A stretch of DNA of 64,000 nucleotides from Halarcobacter sp. (GTDB lineage Bacteria; Campylobacterota; Campylobacteria; Campylobacterales; Arcobacteraceae): assembly GCF_963675975.1 (NCBI RefSeq), contig NZ_OY780939.1, positions 992,001 through 1,056,000 on the forward strand, given 5' to 3'. The notes under the pieces are model-generated. The model searched no databases. It saw nothing but the letters and a program-made list of their open reading frames with translations, and was not told where the DNA came from. The translations under genes were made by a program, and so were the position numbers. Shown here piece after piece: positions 33,634 through 43,788 of this stretch (the stretch's first letter is position 1; each line of letters begins with the position of its first letter).

Positions 33634-36129
33634 ATGAATTTTAAGTCTAAAACTACCCTATTTTTTATAATCACTTTATTTATCTCTTTTCTCTTATTTT
33701 TTTTAGCTTATTTGTATAGTAAAAATATAATTACAGATTCTTATAAAAAACAGATTGAAACAAGTTTATTTGAAATAAATAAGTCCTTTGATTCTCTAAA
33801 AAAAGAAAAAATACCTATTTTAAATACTATTGTAAATCATAATTCAATGAAAAAGTTTATTAAAACTCAAGAAAGTGAGGACTTGGAAAAATTATTTGCA
33901 GATTTTATAAAAGCAAATCAAAAGATTTTTCAAATAAGAGTTATTGATTTAAAGGGTAATGAAGTTGTAAGAGTTACCAAAAATAATAATATAATTAAGA
34001 TCTCAAAAAATGAAGAGTTACAAGATAAGTCAAATAGATATTATGTGAAAAAATTTCTAAATTTAGAAAAAAATCAAATAGGATTTTCAAATTTAGATTT
34101 AAATATAGAAAATGGTCAAATTGAAAAACCATATAAAGCTACATTGAGAACAGGTATGCCAGTATTTAATGGAAATAAAAAAAGTTATGTAGTTACAATA
34201 AATTATATTATGAATGATTTTTTAGAAACTGTATTAAAAGGACCAAATTTTAATAAATATTTATTAGATGAAGATGGATACTTTATTATACATAAAGACA
34301 AAAATTTAAATTGGTCTAGATACTTAGATAAGCAGATAAAAGTAAATGATGTTTTTTCTATTGATTTAGAAAATAAAAAGTTGTATGACCATGAGAGTAA
34401 TATAGTTTTAAAAACAATTTATCCCTTTGATGCTAAATATTATATTTTATATGAATTAAAAAAAGATTTGAACATCATAAAGTTTATTGATAAATCAAAA
34501 CAAATTGGTATTTTACTTTTTTTTGCTGCATTATTCTTGGTTTTACCTTTTATCTTTTTACTTTATAATTATTTGATTAAATTAAAAAAAGTAAATAGAG
34601 ACTTAAAAGATTCAACAAATAAAATAGAAACTATCTTGAATAATACCTCTGATGCAATAGTAGTAATTGATAAAAAAGGGATGATTCAAGAGGTAAATAA
34701 TGCAGTTATAAAAATATTTGGTTATGAAAAGGATGAATTGTTAAATAAAAATGTAAATATTTTAATCCCAAGTCCTCACCATGAAAAACATGATGAATAT
34801 GTAAAAAATCATGATAAAGATGTACACTCAAAAATAATAAATAAAGATAGAGAACTATATGGTTTACATAAAGATGGATCTTTTGTAAATATTAGTTTAA
34901 TTGTAACAAAAGTAAAAATTAACGATGAACTATTTTTTATTGGTAATATTAAAGATTTAACTCAAGAATCCAAAAATAAAAAACTTTTTCAAAATGTATT
35001 TGATGTTTCACCTGTAGGAATTGCATTAGTTTTAGAAGATGGAAGTTTTTGGAGAATAAGTAATAAATTTTGTTCAATAGTAGGATATGAAAGAGAAGAG
35101 TTGATCAATTTGACTTTTAAAGATATAACCTATAAAGAAGACTTGGGAAAAGATATAAATTTAGTAAAAAAATTAATAAATAAAGAGATAGGTGAGTATT
35201 ATCTTGAAAAAAGATATATAAAAAAAGATGGAGAGATTGTATGGGTAAAACTTACAGTAGTTCCAGTATATGTAGATAATGATAAAACTAAATTTGATTA
35301 TTTTATTTCAACAATTGATGATATTAGTGAAATAAAAAAATTAGAAGAAGAAAAGATTAAAAAAGAGCATCTTCTGATGAATCAATCAAAATTAGCTGCA
35401 ATGGGAGAGATGACATCTGCTATTGCTCATCAATGGAGACAACCTTTAAACTCTATAGGATTTATAATACAAGATTTAATATCAGCCTATAAACACAATG
35501 AATTTGATGAAAAGTATTTATATGAAATTAAAGCAGAAGTTATGGAGCAACTAAAATATATGTCAGATACAATTGATGAATTTAGAAAATTTTTTAAGAA
35601 AGATGAACCTAAAACAGAATTTAATATTTTAAAAACTGTTTTTGATATAAACAAATTATATTTAGCACAATTAAATTCCCATAATATAAAATTGACAGTA
35701 AAAGTAGACAATAATGTAGTTAAAGATTTATCAAAAATTGATGAATTTAATAAATATATAATTGAAAATCAAGAGGGACAACTAAAACAAGTATTATTAA
35801 ATTGTGTTTCAAATGCAAAGGATGCAATATTAAATTTAAAAAATCCTTCAATAGTTGAAAAACAAATATTTGTTGAACTAAGTATAGATAAAGAAGGTAT
35901 TAATATAGCAATAAAAGATTTAGCAGGTGGTATAACAAAAGAAAATCAAAGCAGAATTTTTGAACCATATTTTAGTACTAAAAGTATGGGTACGGGATTA
36001 GGTTTATATATTTGTAAATCTATTTGTGAAAAATCATTAAATGCTAAAATAAACTATTATGAAAATAGTTTATCTTCTGAGGAAAAAGTGTATAAAGGTT
36101 CAAGTTTTGTAATTAGACTTCTTGATTAA
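33634..36129 (+). CDS. Membrane sensor histidine kinase with two PAS domains
   Basis: An 831-residue kinase. A transmembrane helix (about 7-28), a periplasmic Cache-like sensor domain (about 30-285, with FQIRVIDLKGNEVVRV and GFSNLDLN), and a second helix (about 289-312) are followed by PAS 1 (about 330-445) and PAS 2 (about 450-570; KDITYKEDLG). The H-box has H599 in IAHQWRQPLN, and a HATPase domain ends with FEPYFSTKSMGTGLGLYICK. It lacks a receiver domain, so it probably signals to a separate regulator. Its 3' end overlaps the convergent receiver-kinase gene by 17 bases. Confidence 0.9.
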   Translation: MNFKSKTTLFFIITLFISFLLFFLAYLYSKNIITDSYKKQIETSLFEINKSFDSLKKEKIPILNTIVNHNSMKKFIKTQESEDLEKLFADFIKANQKIFQIRVIDLKGNEVVRVTKNNNIIKISKNEELQDKSNRYYVKKFLNLEKNQIGFSNLDLNIENGQIEKPYKATLRTGMPVFNGNKKSYVVTINYIMNDFLETVLKGPNFNKYLLDEDGYFIIHKDKNLNWSRYLDKQIKVNDVFSIDLENKKLYDHESNIVLKTIYPFDAKYYILYELKKDLNIIKFIDKSKQIGILLFFAALFLVLPFIFLLYNYLIKLKKVNRDLKDSTNKIETILNNTSDAIVVIDKKGMIQEVNNAVIKIFGYEKDELLNKNVNILIPSPHHEKHDEYVKNHDKDVHSKIINKDRELYGLHKDGSFVNISLIVTKVKINDELFFIGNIKDLTQESKNKKLFQNVFDVSPVGIALVLEDGSFWRISNKFCSIVGYEREELINLTFKDITYKEDLGKDINLVKKLINKEIGEYYLEKRYIKKDGEIVWVKLTVVPVYVDNDKTKFDYFISTIDDISEIKKLEEEKIKKEHLLMNQSKLAAMGEMTSAIAHQWRQPLNSIGFIIQDLISAYKHNEFDEKYLYEIKAEVMEQLKYMSDTIDEFRKFFKKDEPKTEFNILKTVFDINKLYLAQLNSHNIKLTVKVDNNVVKDLSKIDEFNKYIIENQEGQLKQVLLNCVSNAKDAILNLKNPSIVEKQIFVELSIDKEGINIAIKDLAGGITKENQSRIFEPYFSTKSMGTGLGLYICKSICEKSLNAKINYYENSLSSEEKVYKGSSFVIRLLD

Positions 36130-37252
36130 TATCAAAAGGATTTAATTTTAGAATAAACTTGGCTCCCACATGCTCTTTATTGTCTACAATAAATTTTTCA
36201 TTTGAAACTTCTATAGTACCATTTAGATGACCACTTACAATTTGTTTTGACATATATAGTCCAATTCCTGTACCTTCCTCTTTTTTTGTTGTAAAGTATG
36301 GTTCAAAAACTTTTTTTATAATATTCTCAGGAATTCCTCCTGCACTATCATGTATAATTATAACTTGAGCTTCATCTTCTGAATAAATATCTATTTTAAT
36401 AATTCTATCATCATTGTCTAAATGAATTAATTCATCTATAGAGTTTTTAATAATATTTATTAATACTTGGATCAACTCATTTTGGAAACTACATAAATGA
36501 ACATCATTTTTTATATTTTTAATTATTTGGATACTATTTGTTTTACATAATGCAGAAACTAAACTTTCAACTTTATTGATAGTGTCTTTTAAATAAAAGC
36601 AAGTTTCTAACTTATTTGGTTTTAGATAGTTTTGGAAATCATTTATTGTATCTGTCATATATTTAATAGATTTTGAGATATTTTCCGTCATGTCATCTAA
36701 TACATTATCTTTATCTTGTATATATCCCATCTCTTTTTGAATTTTTAAATTTGAAGCACAAATAGAGATAGTGTTTAGTGGTTGTTTCCATTGATGTGCA
36801 ATATTCCCTAACATCTCTCCCATTGCAGCCATTTTTGATTGGATTACAAGCATTCTCTCTCTTTGTAATTGCTCTTCTGTACTTTGTAACTCTTTTTCAA
36901 AAAGTTTAAGTTCTTGTATTAAATCATCTAAATCTATTGGTTTTACAATAAAGTTTTTAACTTTTAATTTTATTGCCTCAATGAAATATTCTGGTTCACT
37001 AAATGCTGAAGCCAATATAATTGGGATTTCAATATTTTGATCTTTAAGTATTTTGTAAAGTTCTATTCCATTTATTTCAGGCATATTAATATCTGAAACG
37101 ATTATATCAGGAGCAAGTTCAGGAATTTTTTCCAGTGCCTCAACAGGATTTTTAAAGGTATAAACAGACATTATCTCTCGTTTTAAAACTCTTGCAATTT
37201 TATTTAGTAAAAACTCATCATCTTCAATTACTACTATTTTTAGATTAATCAT
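36113..37252 (-). CDS. Receiver-histidine kinase hybrid (soluble)
   Basis: A 379-residue protein without membrane segments. An N-terminal receiver domain (about 1-118) has D11, D12 and phospho-acceptor D54 in IIVSDINMPEINGIE and K104. A linker coiled coil follows, then an H-box with H153 in IAHQWKQPLN and a HATPase domain with FEPYFTTKKEEGTGIGLYMSK. This order (receiver before kinase) marks a protein that receives a phosphate from another kinase and then acts as a kinase itself. It is convergent with the upstream kinase gene and divergent from the receiver-PAS gene. Confidence 0.9.
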   Translation of the reverse strand: MINLKIVVIEDDEFLLNKIARVLKREIMSVYTFKNPVEALEKIPELAPDIIVSDINMPEINGIELYKILKDQNIEIPIILASAFSEPEYFIEAIKLKVKNFIVKPIDLDDLIQELKLFEKELQSTEEQLQRERMLVIQSKMAAMGEMLGNIAHQWKQPLNTISICASNLKIQKEMGYIQDKDNVLDDMTENISKSIKYMTDTINDFQNYLKPNKLETCFYLKDTINKVESLVSALCKTNSIQIIKNIKNDVHLCSFQNELIQVLINIIKNSIDELIHLDNDDRIIKIDIYSEDEAQVIIIHDSAGGIPENIIKKVFEPYFTTKKEEGTGIGLYMSKQIVSGHLNGTIEVSNEKFIVDNKEHVGAKFILKLNPFDINQEV

Positions 37253-37364
37253 GCCTCATCTTTATTATTTATTATTTATATTATAAAATTTTTTTATATT
37301 TTATAAAATAGTATATTTTAATTTACTTTAAGCTAATATCAAAAAAACAAATTAAGAGTGTTTT

Positions 37365-38507
37365 ATGAATGAAGAATTTCTAAAAAAAGTAACAATTTTA
37401 GTTGCAGAAGACCAAGAAAACGATGCTCAACTATTATTATCCACATTAAAAAAATATTTTAAAAAAATTTTATTGGCTAATGATGGTTTAGAAGCATTAA
37501 AAATCTATAAAGAGAATAAGGATATTGATATTATTATTTCAGATGTTGATATGCCAAAAATGAATGGAATAGAGCTATTAAAATCAATACGGTATTCTGA
37601 TTTATATATCCCTTTTATAATAATATCTGGCAAAATAGAAAATGAAATTTTAATGGATGCTATAAATCAAAATGTTAGTTCATATATTCTAAAACCTCTT
37701 GATATTAAAACTCTTTTAGAAAAAATAGATATTTTATGTGAGAAAAAATATTTTGAACATAGATTAGAAAAAAAACAAGAAGAGCTAGATAACTATCTAT
37801 CTTCTATTGAAAAAGTAGCCGTTGTATTTAAACTAAAAAGGGACGGTACAATTACATATATGAATGAATCTATGTTTGAGGTAAGTGGATATAAAAAAGA
37901 GGATTTAAACAGATTAAATTTTGATGATATTATACACCCAGATATTCCTAAAAAATATATTGAGGATACATGGGGAATTGTAAGCCAAGGAAAACTTTGG
38001 ACAGGAAATACAAAGTTTATTTCAAAGTCAAAAGAGATTTTTTATTTAAAAAATACAATTTTTAAAACCTCTAGTATTGATGATGAGTATATGACAATTG
38101 CCTTTTTAACTACAAAAGAGAATATTGAAAAAAGAGATTTTCACAAAAAAGTATTATTAAGTATAAAAGAGTTTAATCTAAAAGAATACAGATATAAAGA
38201 AGAGATAAAAGCTTTAAGAGCAGAGTTGTCAAGTATTAATTTAACTAGTTTTGAAAGCAAAATTGCAAGTATGAAACAAAAAAATAGTTCATATGAAGCA
38301 CAACTAAAAAAATATGAAAAAGAGATCGAAGATTTAAATGAAAAATATAAAGATATGCTTTTATCTAAAAAAACAGAAATTAGTAGATATGTTGATCTAA
38401 TTCAAATTGAAAAAAATAAAAATCTCAAACTTGAAGAGGAAAAACAAAAACTTGAAGAGGAAAGAAAAATTTTAAAAGAGCTAAATGAGAGATTATCTAA
38501 TAAATAG
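37365..38507 (+). CDS. Response regulator with PAS domain and C-terminal coiled coil
   Basis: A 380-residue soluble protein. The receiver domain (about 8-125) has D60 in IIISDVDMPKMNG and K104-type residues in YILKPLD. A PAS domain follows (about 140-255; KRDGTITYMNESMFEVSGY). Residues 270-380 are a long coiled coil rich in Lys and Glu (EEEKQKLEEERKILKEL). There is no DNA-binding or enzyme domain, so output is likely by protein-protein contact. It lies between the hybrid kinase and the sodium channel. Confidence 0.85.
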   Translation: MNEEFLKKVTILVAEDQENDAQLLLSTLKKYFKKILLANDGLEALKIYKENKDIDIIISDVDMPKMNGIELLKSIRYSDLYIPFIIISGKIENEILMDAINQNVSSYILKPLDIKTLLEKIDILCEKKYFEHRLEKKQEELDNYLSSIEKVAVVFKLKRDGTITYMNESMFEVSGYKKEDLNRLNFDDIIHPDIPKKYIEDTWGIVSQGKLWTGNTKFISKSKEIFYLKNTIFKTSSIDDEYMTIAFLTTKENIEKRDFHKKVLLSIKEFNLKEYRYKEEIKALRAELSSINLTSFESKIASMKQKNSSYEAQLKKYEKEIEDLNEKYKDMLLSKKTEISRYVDLIQIEKNKNLKLEEEKQKLEEERKILKELNERLSNK

Positions 38508-38529
38508 AAAATGGAATTAATCCATTTTC
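38507..38529. terminator. Small convergent terminator
   Basis: GAAAATGGA, loop ATTAA, TCCATTTTC between the receiver-PAS gene and the convergent channel gene; it overlaps both gene ends. T tracts are short on each side. Confidence 0.5.
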
Positions 38530-39320
38530 ATTTTAGAAATTAGTTGTTTTAAATCTTTAATCTCTTCTTTTAAATCTTTAATCTCATCTTGAAGAGAAAC
38601 TTCACTATTTTTTACTTCTCCTATAATGTTTTTTTCTTCATCAGCTTTTAATAAAGCCATTGCATCTACAATTACAGCCACAATAAGATTAATCATTACA
38701 AAAGTTGCAATAAAAATAAAAGGTATAAAAAATACCCAAGCGTATGGGTGAACTTCCATAATTGGTCTGGCTATTCCCATTGACCAAGATTCTAAAGTCA
38801 TAACTTGGAAAAGGGTATAAAAAGAATCTCCTAATGTACCAAACCATTGAGGAAAATTTTCACCATAAAGATTTGTAGCCATAATAGCAAAAATATAAAA
38901 AATCAAAGCCATTAATGCCATAATAGAGAGCATTCCAGGAATTACACTTAAAAGTGCAGCAACAATCTTTCTCATTTGAGGTACAACTGTTATAAGTCTA
39001 AATAGTCTGAATACTCTTAATATTCTAAATATAGCAAAACCTTCATTTGCAGGAATAAGTGAAATCACTACTATAAAAAAATCAAATAGTGACCAAGGGT
39101 CTTTAAAAAATGAGAATCTATAAACATAAATTCTTAAAACTATTTCTAGTGTAAAAATTGCAATAACCATCTTATCAAAAGTTAAAATAAATTCAGAATA
39201 ATATTTCATAACACTACTTGAAGTTTCAAGTCCCATAGTTATTCCATTAAGAATAATAATAGCAATTATAAAGTTTTGGAAATGATTTAATTCAACAAGT
39301 GCTTTAATATTTTTATACAT
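38517..39320 (-). CDS. Bacterial voltage-gated sodium channel (NavAb/NaChBac family)
   Basis: A 267-residue six-helix channel subunit that would assemble as a tetramer in the inner membrane. Helices S1-S4 form the voltage sensor: S1 with [10 protein letters not shown]3 with [12 protein letters not shown], and S4 with R99, R102, R105 and R108 every third residue. The S5-pore-S6 part has the sodium selectivity filter TLESWSM at residues 175-181, the same numbering as the structurally studied NavAb. The C-terminal heptads ([19 protein letters not shown]) are the tetramer coiled coil. AAGGGTATCA precedes the ATG. A role in motility or pH response, as known for NaChBac-type channels, is inferred. 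Confidence 0.95.
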   Translation of the reverse strand: MYKNIKALVELNHFQNFIIAIIILNGITMGLETSSSVMKYYSEFILTFDKMVIAIFTLEIVLRIYVYRFSFFKDPWSLFDFFIVVISLIPANEGFAIFRILRVFRLFRLITVVPQMRKIVAALLSVIPGMLSIMALMALIFYIFAIMATNLYGENFPQWFGTLGDSFYTLFQVMTLESWSMGIARPIMEVHPYAWVFFIPFIFIATFVMINLIVAVIVDAMALLKADEEKNIIGEVKNSEVSLQDEIKDLKEEIKDLKQLISKMKMD

Positions 39321-39463
39321 TGATACCCTTAATTTTTTATGGAATTATACTAATAATAAGATTATATTTATAAGGTGATTTAGATATTTTTTATACTAAT
39401 ATAAAAAGATACTAAAAGTAAAAAGTAATACAATATCTATTTAATGAAAATAAGGATTTTATA

Positions 39464-40504
39464 ATGGAATTTCAAGAGATGCGTATAGTATCAATAGATG
39501 ACAATGAAAACAACCTTTTTTTAATTGAAGCTATATGTTTAGAGATGAATCTAAGTGTAAAAAGTTTTTCAGAACCTTTAGAAGCATTAATATATGTATT
39601 AAAAAATAAAACTGATATGATTATTGTTGATTATATGATGCCAAATTTAAATGGTTTGGATTTTATAAAAGAGTTCAGAAATCACAATAAAATTGCACCA
39701 ATCATAATGATAACAGCAGCAGGAGATGATGAAAGAGTTCATAGAGAAGCTTTTGAGTTAGGTGTAAATGATTTTTTAAGTAAACCTGTAAATAGTACAC
39801 TTTTTAAAGCAAGAGTAATAAATCTTTTAACAAATTATAAAAACCAAATTCTACTTGAAGATAGAGCAAAACTCTTACAAGAAGAGGTTGAAAAAGCGAC
39901 TAAACAATTAATAGATAGAGAACATGAAACTTTACAAATATTAGGGAAAGCAGCAGAATATAAAGATCCAGAAACTGCTTCTCATGTTGCTCGTGTATCC
40001 CATTATAGTAAATTATTAGCAAAAGAATATGGCTTAAGCAATGAGGAACAAGACTTAATATTTTATGCGGCACCTTTTCATGATTTAGGAAAAGTTGGTA
40101 TAGAAGATAGTATCTTGCTAAAACCAGGTAAATTAGATGAGGATGAGTTTAAAATTATGAAAACTCACTCACAAATTGGATATGAAATATTAAAAGAATC
40201 CCAAAGTGAATATCTCAAAGCAGGAGCTATTATTGCTTTGTCACATCATGAAAAATTTGATGGGAATGGTTACCCTAATGGTTTAAAAGGTGAAGAGATT
40301 CATATTTATGGAAGAATTGTTGCTATAGCAGATGTATTCGATGCATTAACTTCTATTAGACCATATAAAAAGGCTTGGACTCTTGAAGAGGCTATAAATT
40401 TTTTAGAAGAGGAAAAAGGTAAGCATTTTGACCCTAAAATTGTAGATATGTTTGTAAGTAACCTAAGTGAAGTTACAAAAATATATAATACTTTTCAAGA
40501 ATAA
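39464..40504 (+). CDS. Response regulator with HD-GYP phosphodiesterase domain
   Basis: A 346-residue RpfG-type regulator. The receiver domain (about 6-125) has D12, D13 and phospho-acceptor D56 in IIVDYMMPNLNG. After a linker helix, the HD-GYP domain (about 155-340) has H206-D207 in FHDLGKVGIED, HSQIGYEIL, SHHEKFDGNGYPNGL with G269-Y270-P271, and IADVFDALTS. It should hydrolyse cyclic di-GMP when phosphorylated, opposing the two GGDEF proteins in this window. Confidence 0.93.
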   Translation: MEFQEMRIVSIDDNENNLFLIEAICLEMNLSVKSFSEPLEALIYVLKNKTDMIIVDYMMPNLNGLDFIKEFRNHNKIAPIIMITAAGDDERVHREAFELGVNDFLSKPVNSTLFKARVINLLTNYKNQILLEDRAKLLQEEVEKATKQLIDREHETLQILGKAAEYKDPETASHVARVSHYSKLLAKEYGLSNEEQDLIFYAAPFHDLGKVGIEDSILLKPGKLDEDEFKIMKTHSQIGYEILKESQSEYLKAGAIIALSHHEKFDGNGYPNGLKGEEIHIYGRIVAIADVFDALTSIRPYKKAWTLEEAINFLEEEKGKHFDPKIVDMFVSNLSEVTKIYNTFQE

Positions 40505-40611
40505 AGATTTTAATAGTTTTTAAATAGTATATAATCTATTCATAGATATAAAGATATTTTTAGACTATTAGCTTATAATTTTTTAATGAAGATTTATAAA
40601 AGGTTAATCCA

Positions 40612-43600
40612 ATGTATATAAAATCTAGAGAATCACTTCTTGAAAACTACTTCGAAACAATTGAAAATATAATCTTGTCTAAACAAAATCCAATAACTGG
40701 ACTTCTCCCTGCAAGTACTGCAAAAACTACCCATGGAGATTATACTGATGCTTGGGTTAGAGATAATGTATATAGTATTCTTTGTGTTTGGGGTTTAAGC
40801 TTATCTTTTAAAAAACACAATCCTGAAGATTATAGAACATATTATTTATCACAAAGTGTTGTAAAGTTGATGAGAGGTTTACTTTTATCAATGATGAGAC
40901 AAAAAGATAAAGTTGAAAAATTTAAATATACTTTAGATCCAACCGATGCCTTACACGCAAAATATGGAACTTCCACAGGTTTACCCGTTGTGGGAGATAA
41001 TGAATGGGGACATCTTCAACTTGATGCAACTTCAATTTTTATTTTAATGCTAACTCAAATGATAGCTTCAGGAATTAAAATTATATTTACGATTGATGAG
41101 GTTAATTTTGTTCAAAATTTAGTACATTATATCAGTAGAACATATTGTACTGCTGATTTTGGTATTTGGGAGAGAGGTCATAAAATTAATACTGGTAATG
41201 CTGAGATAAATTGTAGTTCTGTAGGGATGGCAAAAGCAGCACTTGAAGCAATATCAGGATTTAACCTTTTTGGAAATACAACAAGTAAAGAAGCTGTTAT
41301 TCATGTGATTCCAAGTGATATAGCTAGATCTAGATTTACACTAAAAGAGTTATTACCAAGAGAATCTAGTTCAAAAGAAACTGATGCTGCTTTACTTAGT
41401 ATTATAGGATATCCAGCTTATGCTGTTGAAGATGAAGAGTTAGTTAAAGCAACAAAAGAGAAGATTTTAAAAAAGCTTGAGGGAAATTATGGTTGTAAAA
41501 GATTTCTTTTAGATGGTCATCAAAGTTGTTTAGAAGATAATAGTAGATTACATTACGAAAAATCAGAATTAAGAAAATTTGAAAATATTGAATCTGAGTG
41601 GCCTCTGTTTTTTACATATTTACTTATAGATTCTTTAATGAGAGGAGATTTTGATGAAGTTGAGTATTGGAATAAAAAATTAGAACCTTTATTTGTGGAA
41701 GTAGATGGACAAAAGCTTTTACCAGAATTATATTATGTGTCAAAAGATTTAATCGAAAAGGAAAGAGAAAATCCTAAGAGTCAAAAAAGAGTTCCAAATG
41801 AAAATATTCCCTTAGTTTGGGCACAAAGTTTATACCTTTTATCTAAAATGGTACAAGATAAAATATTAGATATAAATGATATTGACCCTTTAAATAGAAG
41901 AAGCAGAATAGGTCATAAAAGAAAAACTTATCCAATGGTTGCAATTTTATCAGAAAATGAAGTAGTAAAACAAAAACTACTTAATTTAGGATTTAATACA
42001 CAAACTATAGATGAATTAAAACCATTAAAGATAGTCCATGCTTCACAATTAAAATATGTACATAGTATTTTAGGAAAAAATAAAAAATTAGGTTTAACAG
42101 GGAAACCATCTTGGGTGCCACGTTCAATAACAACTGCAAGGTTACATATACTAGCCCAAGAGAATATAGTTTTTTTACCATACTACTTTAATCCAAAAGG
42201 GTTTTATTTTAATTCTGACAATAGATTATTAGTGGAACATTTTAGGGCTTCACTTACTTTCCTTTCAACTCACTGGGATCAACCAGGTCAACCTATAATC
42301 CCTTTTTTAGTAAAAGATAATATGTTAGATAGTATGCAAAAAAATGAGATATTAGATTTATTAAATGAGATACAAAGTGAAGTTTGTAATAAAATCGAGA
42401 TTAAATTAGGATTTCTACAACAATTAATTACAACTGCGGGTATTGAAAGAATAGATAATTTGCATGGCTTAAAAATAGAAGATTTGGATTTTGATTTAGA
42501 TGATAAAAATCTTTATATCTCTTCTTTATTAGAGTGTGAACTTCCTCAAAAATCAAATTCTTTCGTACAAGATTATTTTAAGTTAGAAGATAGTGCACTA
42601 ATAGAAAAATTAACTCAATATATACCATTAAGTCATAAGGTTGATATTTTATATATTTTATATGAAAGACATAGTTCAGATTTTGAAGTATATATTGAAG
42701 AAAAAGCCATCAAATTATCTTTGTTGGCACAACATTATTATCAATATGCAGTTGCTTGTGAAAACTGGTCAATTATTAGAAAAATTAGTGATATCCAAGG
42801 TTCATTTGATGAACGTTTAGAAGATGCATTATTGGAAATAATTATTAGGCAAAAAAGATTAGCAGTTGGTCGAGCTTATAGTGAAGAAGCAACAATATCT
42901 AAATCTTTGGATAATGTTTCTACTTTAAATCTGATAAATAAATTTTGTGGAAAAAATCCTGCTGAAAGAGCTTTAACCCAAGAGATTGTTTTACATTTAG
43001 GACATTTAATTAGAATAAAGCCTGAATTGTTTGAGGGTATACTAACAATGAGAAGTTGGTATTTTGTTCAATTATTAGTTAGTAATATTTGTAAAGAAAA
43101 GAATATCCCAATAGCTGATGGTTATGAATATTTAATTAGTATTCCTCCAAGCCAAATCTATAATAGTTTAATAGAAGTATTAAGTTCACTTAGTTTTAAC
43201 ATAGGCCAAATGAAAAATCAAGAGAGTCTTTTTGTCACAAGTAATAGCTCTTTTAATTTTAAATTTGAGAAAAATGATAAGATAAAAGAGAACAGAGATT
43301 GGGCAGAATATAGAAAAGAAGCGGGAATGCTTTCAAGATTATCAAAAAACTTTTATAAAGGTATTTGGTATTTATTACAACAATGTAGAGGTTTAGTAAT
43401 AGGTGATAAATATAATTTGAATAATAGAATTGATTCTGAGATAACCTATGATACAACTGCTGGAGAAAGAAGTTTTGAATTAAGACTAGAAGGATTGTTA
43501 CAAGGGATTGAAGCTGCAGATTATAGGCAGTTAAATTTGGAAGCTTTAGAATCATTATCTAAAATATTTAAAGAAAATCCAGATATTAAATTAGAAGCAG

Positions 43601-43788
43601 ATGTTATGTTAGATGTCATAATAGGTCATGCCGTCAGACTTGCTTGGATAAAAGATAATAGTCAAGATAATTATGATGAACATAGGGCACAAGCTTGGAA
43701 CTCATTTTATAAACTATCTCCAAATGAGACTGATGAATATTTTATTGAAGCCTTTATGTATCTTTTAACTCAAAATGAGGAGAATTAA
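40612..43788 (+). CDS. GH15-type (alpha/alpha)6 protein homologous to phosphorylase kinase alpha/beta subunits
   Basis: A 1058-residue protein that resembles, over its whole length, the regulatory alpha and beta subunits of animal phosphorylase b kinase. Clear shared segments are NPITGLLPAS and AWVRDNVYSILCVWGL (near 47-62), QSVVKLMRGLLLSMMRQKDK, VGDNEWGHLQLDATS, the glucoamylase-like DFGIWERG with E186, SSVGMAKAALEA, NIESEWPLFFTYLLIDS, and DIDPLNRR. The C-terminal region FYKGIWYLLQQC also fits those subunits. No kinase domain or signal peptide is present. The N-terminal domain is glycoside hydrolase family 15-like, so it may cleave or bind alpha-glucans. It overlaps the glucokinase gene by one base, which supports a role in glucan or glucose use. 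Activity is unproven. Confidence 0.88.
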   Translation: MYIKSRESLLENYFETIENIILSKQNPITGLLPASTAKTTHGDYTDAWVRDNVYSILCVWGLSLSFKKHNPEDYRTYYLSQSVVKLMRGLLLSMMRQKDKVEKFKYTLDPTDALHAKYGTSTGLPVVGDNEWGHLQLDATSIFILMLTQMIASGIKIIFTIDEVNFVQNLVHYISRTYCTADFGIWERGHKINTGNAEINCSSVGMAKAALEAISGFNLFGNTTSKEAVIHVIPSDIARSRFTLKELLPRESSSKETDAALLSIIGYPAYAVEDEELVKATKEKILKKLEGNYGCKRFLLDGHQSCLEDNSRLHYEKSELRKFENIESEWPLFFTYLLIDSLMRGDFDEVEYWNKKLEPLFVEVDGQKLLPELYYVSKDLIEKERENPKSQKRVPNENIPLVWAQSLYLLSKMVQDKILDINDIDPLNRRSRIGHKRKTYPMVAILSENEVVKQKLLNLGFNTQTIDELKPLKIVHASQLKYVHSILGKNKKLGLTGKPSWVPRSITTARLHILAQENIVFLPYYFNPKGFYFNSDNRLLVEHFRASLTFLSTHWDQPGQPIIPFLVKDNMLDSMQKNEILDLLNEIQSEVCNKIEIKLGFLQQLITTAGIERIDNLHGLKIEDLDFDLDDKNLYISSLLECELPQKSNSFVQDYFKLEDSALIEKLTQYIPLSHKVDILYILYERHSSDFEVYIEEKAIKLSLLAQHYYQYAVACENWSIIRKISDIQGSFDERLEDALLEIIIRQKRLAVGRAYSEEATISKSLDNVSTLNLINKFCGKNPAERALTQEIVLHLGHLIRIKPELFEGILTMRSWYFVQLLVSNICKEKNIPIADGYEYLISIPPSQIYNSLIEVLSSLSFNIGQMKNQESLFVTSNSSFNFKFEKNDKIKENRDWAEYRKEAGMLSRLSKNFYKGIWYLLQQCRGLVIGDKYNLNNRIDSEITYDTTAGERSFELRLEGLLQGIEAADYRQLNLEALESLSKIFKENPDIKLEADVMLDVIIGHAVRLAWIKDNSQDNYDEHRAQAWNSFYKLSPNETDEYFIEAFMYLLTQNEEN

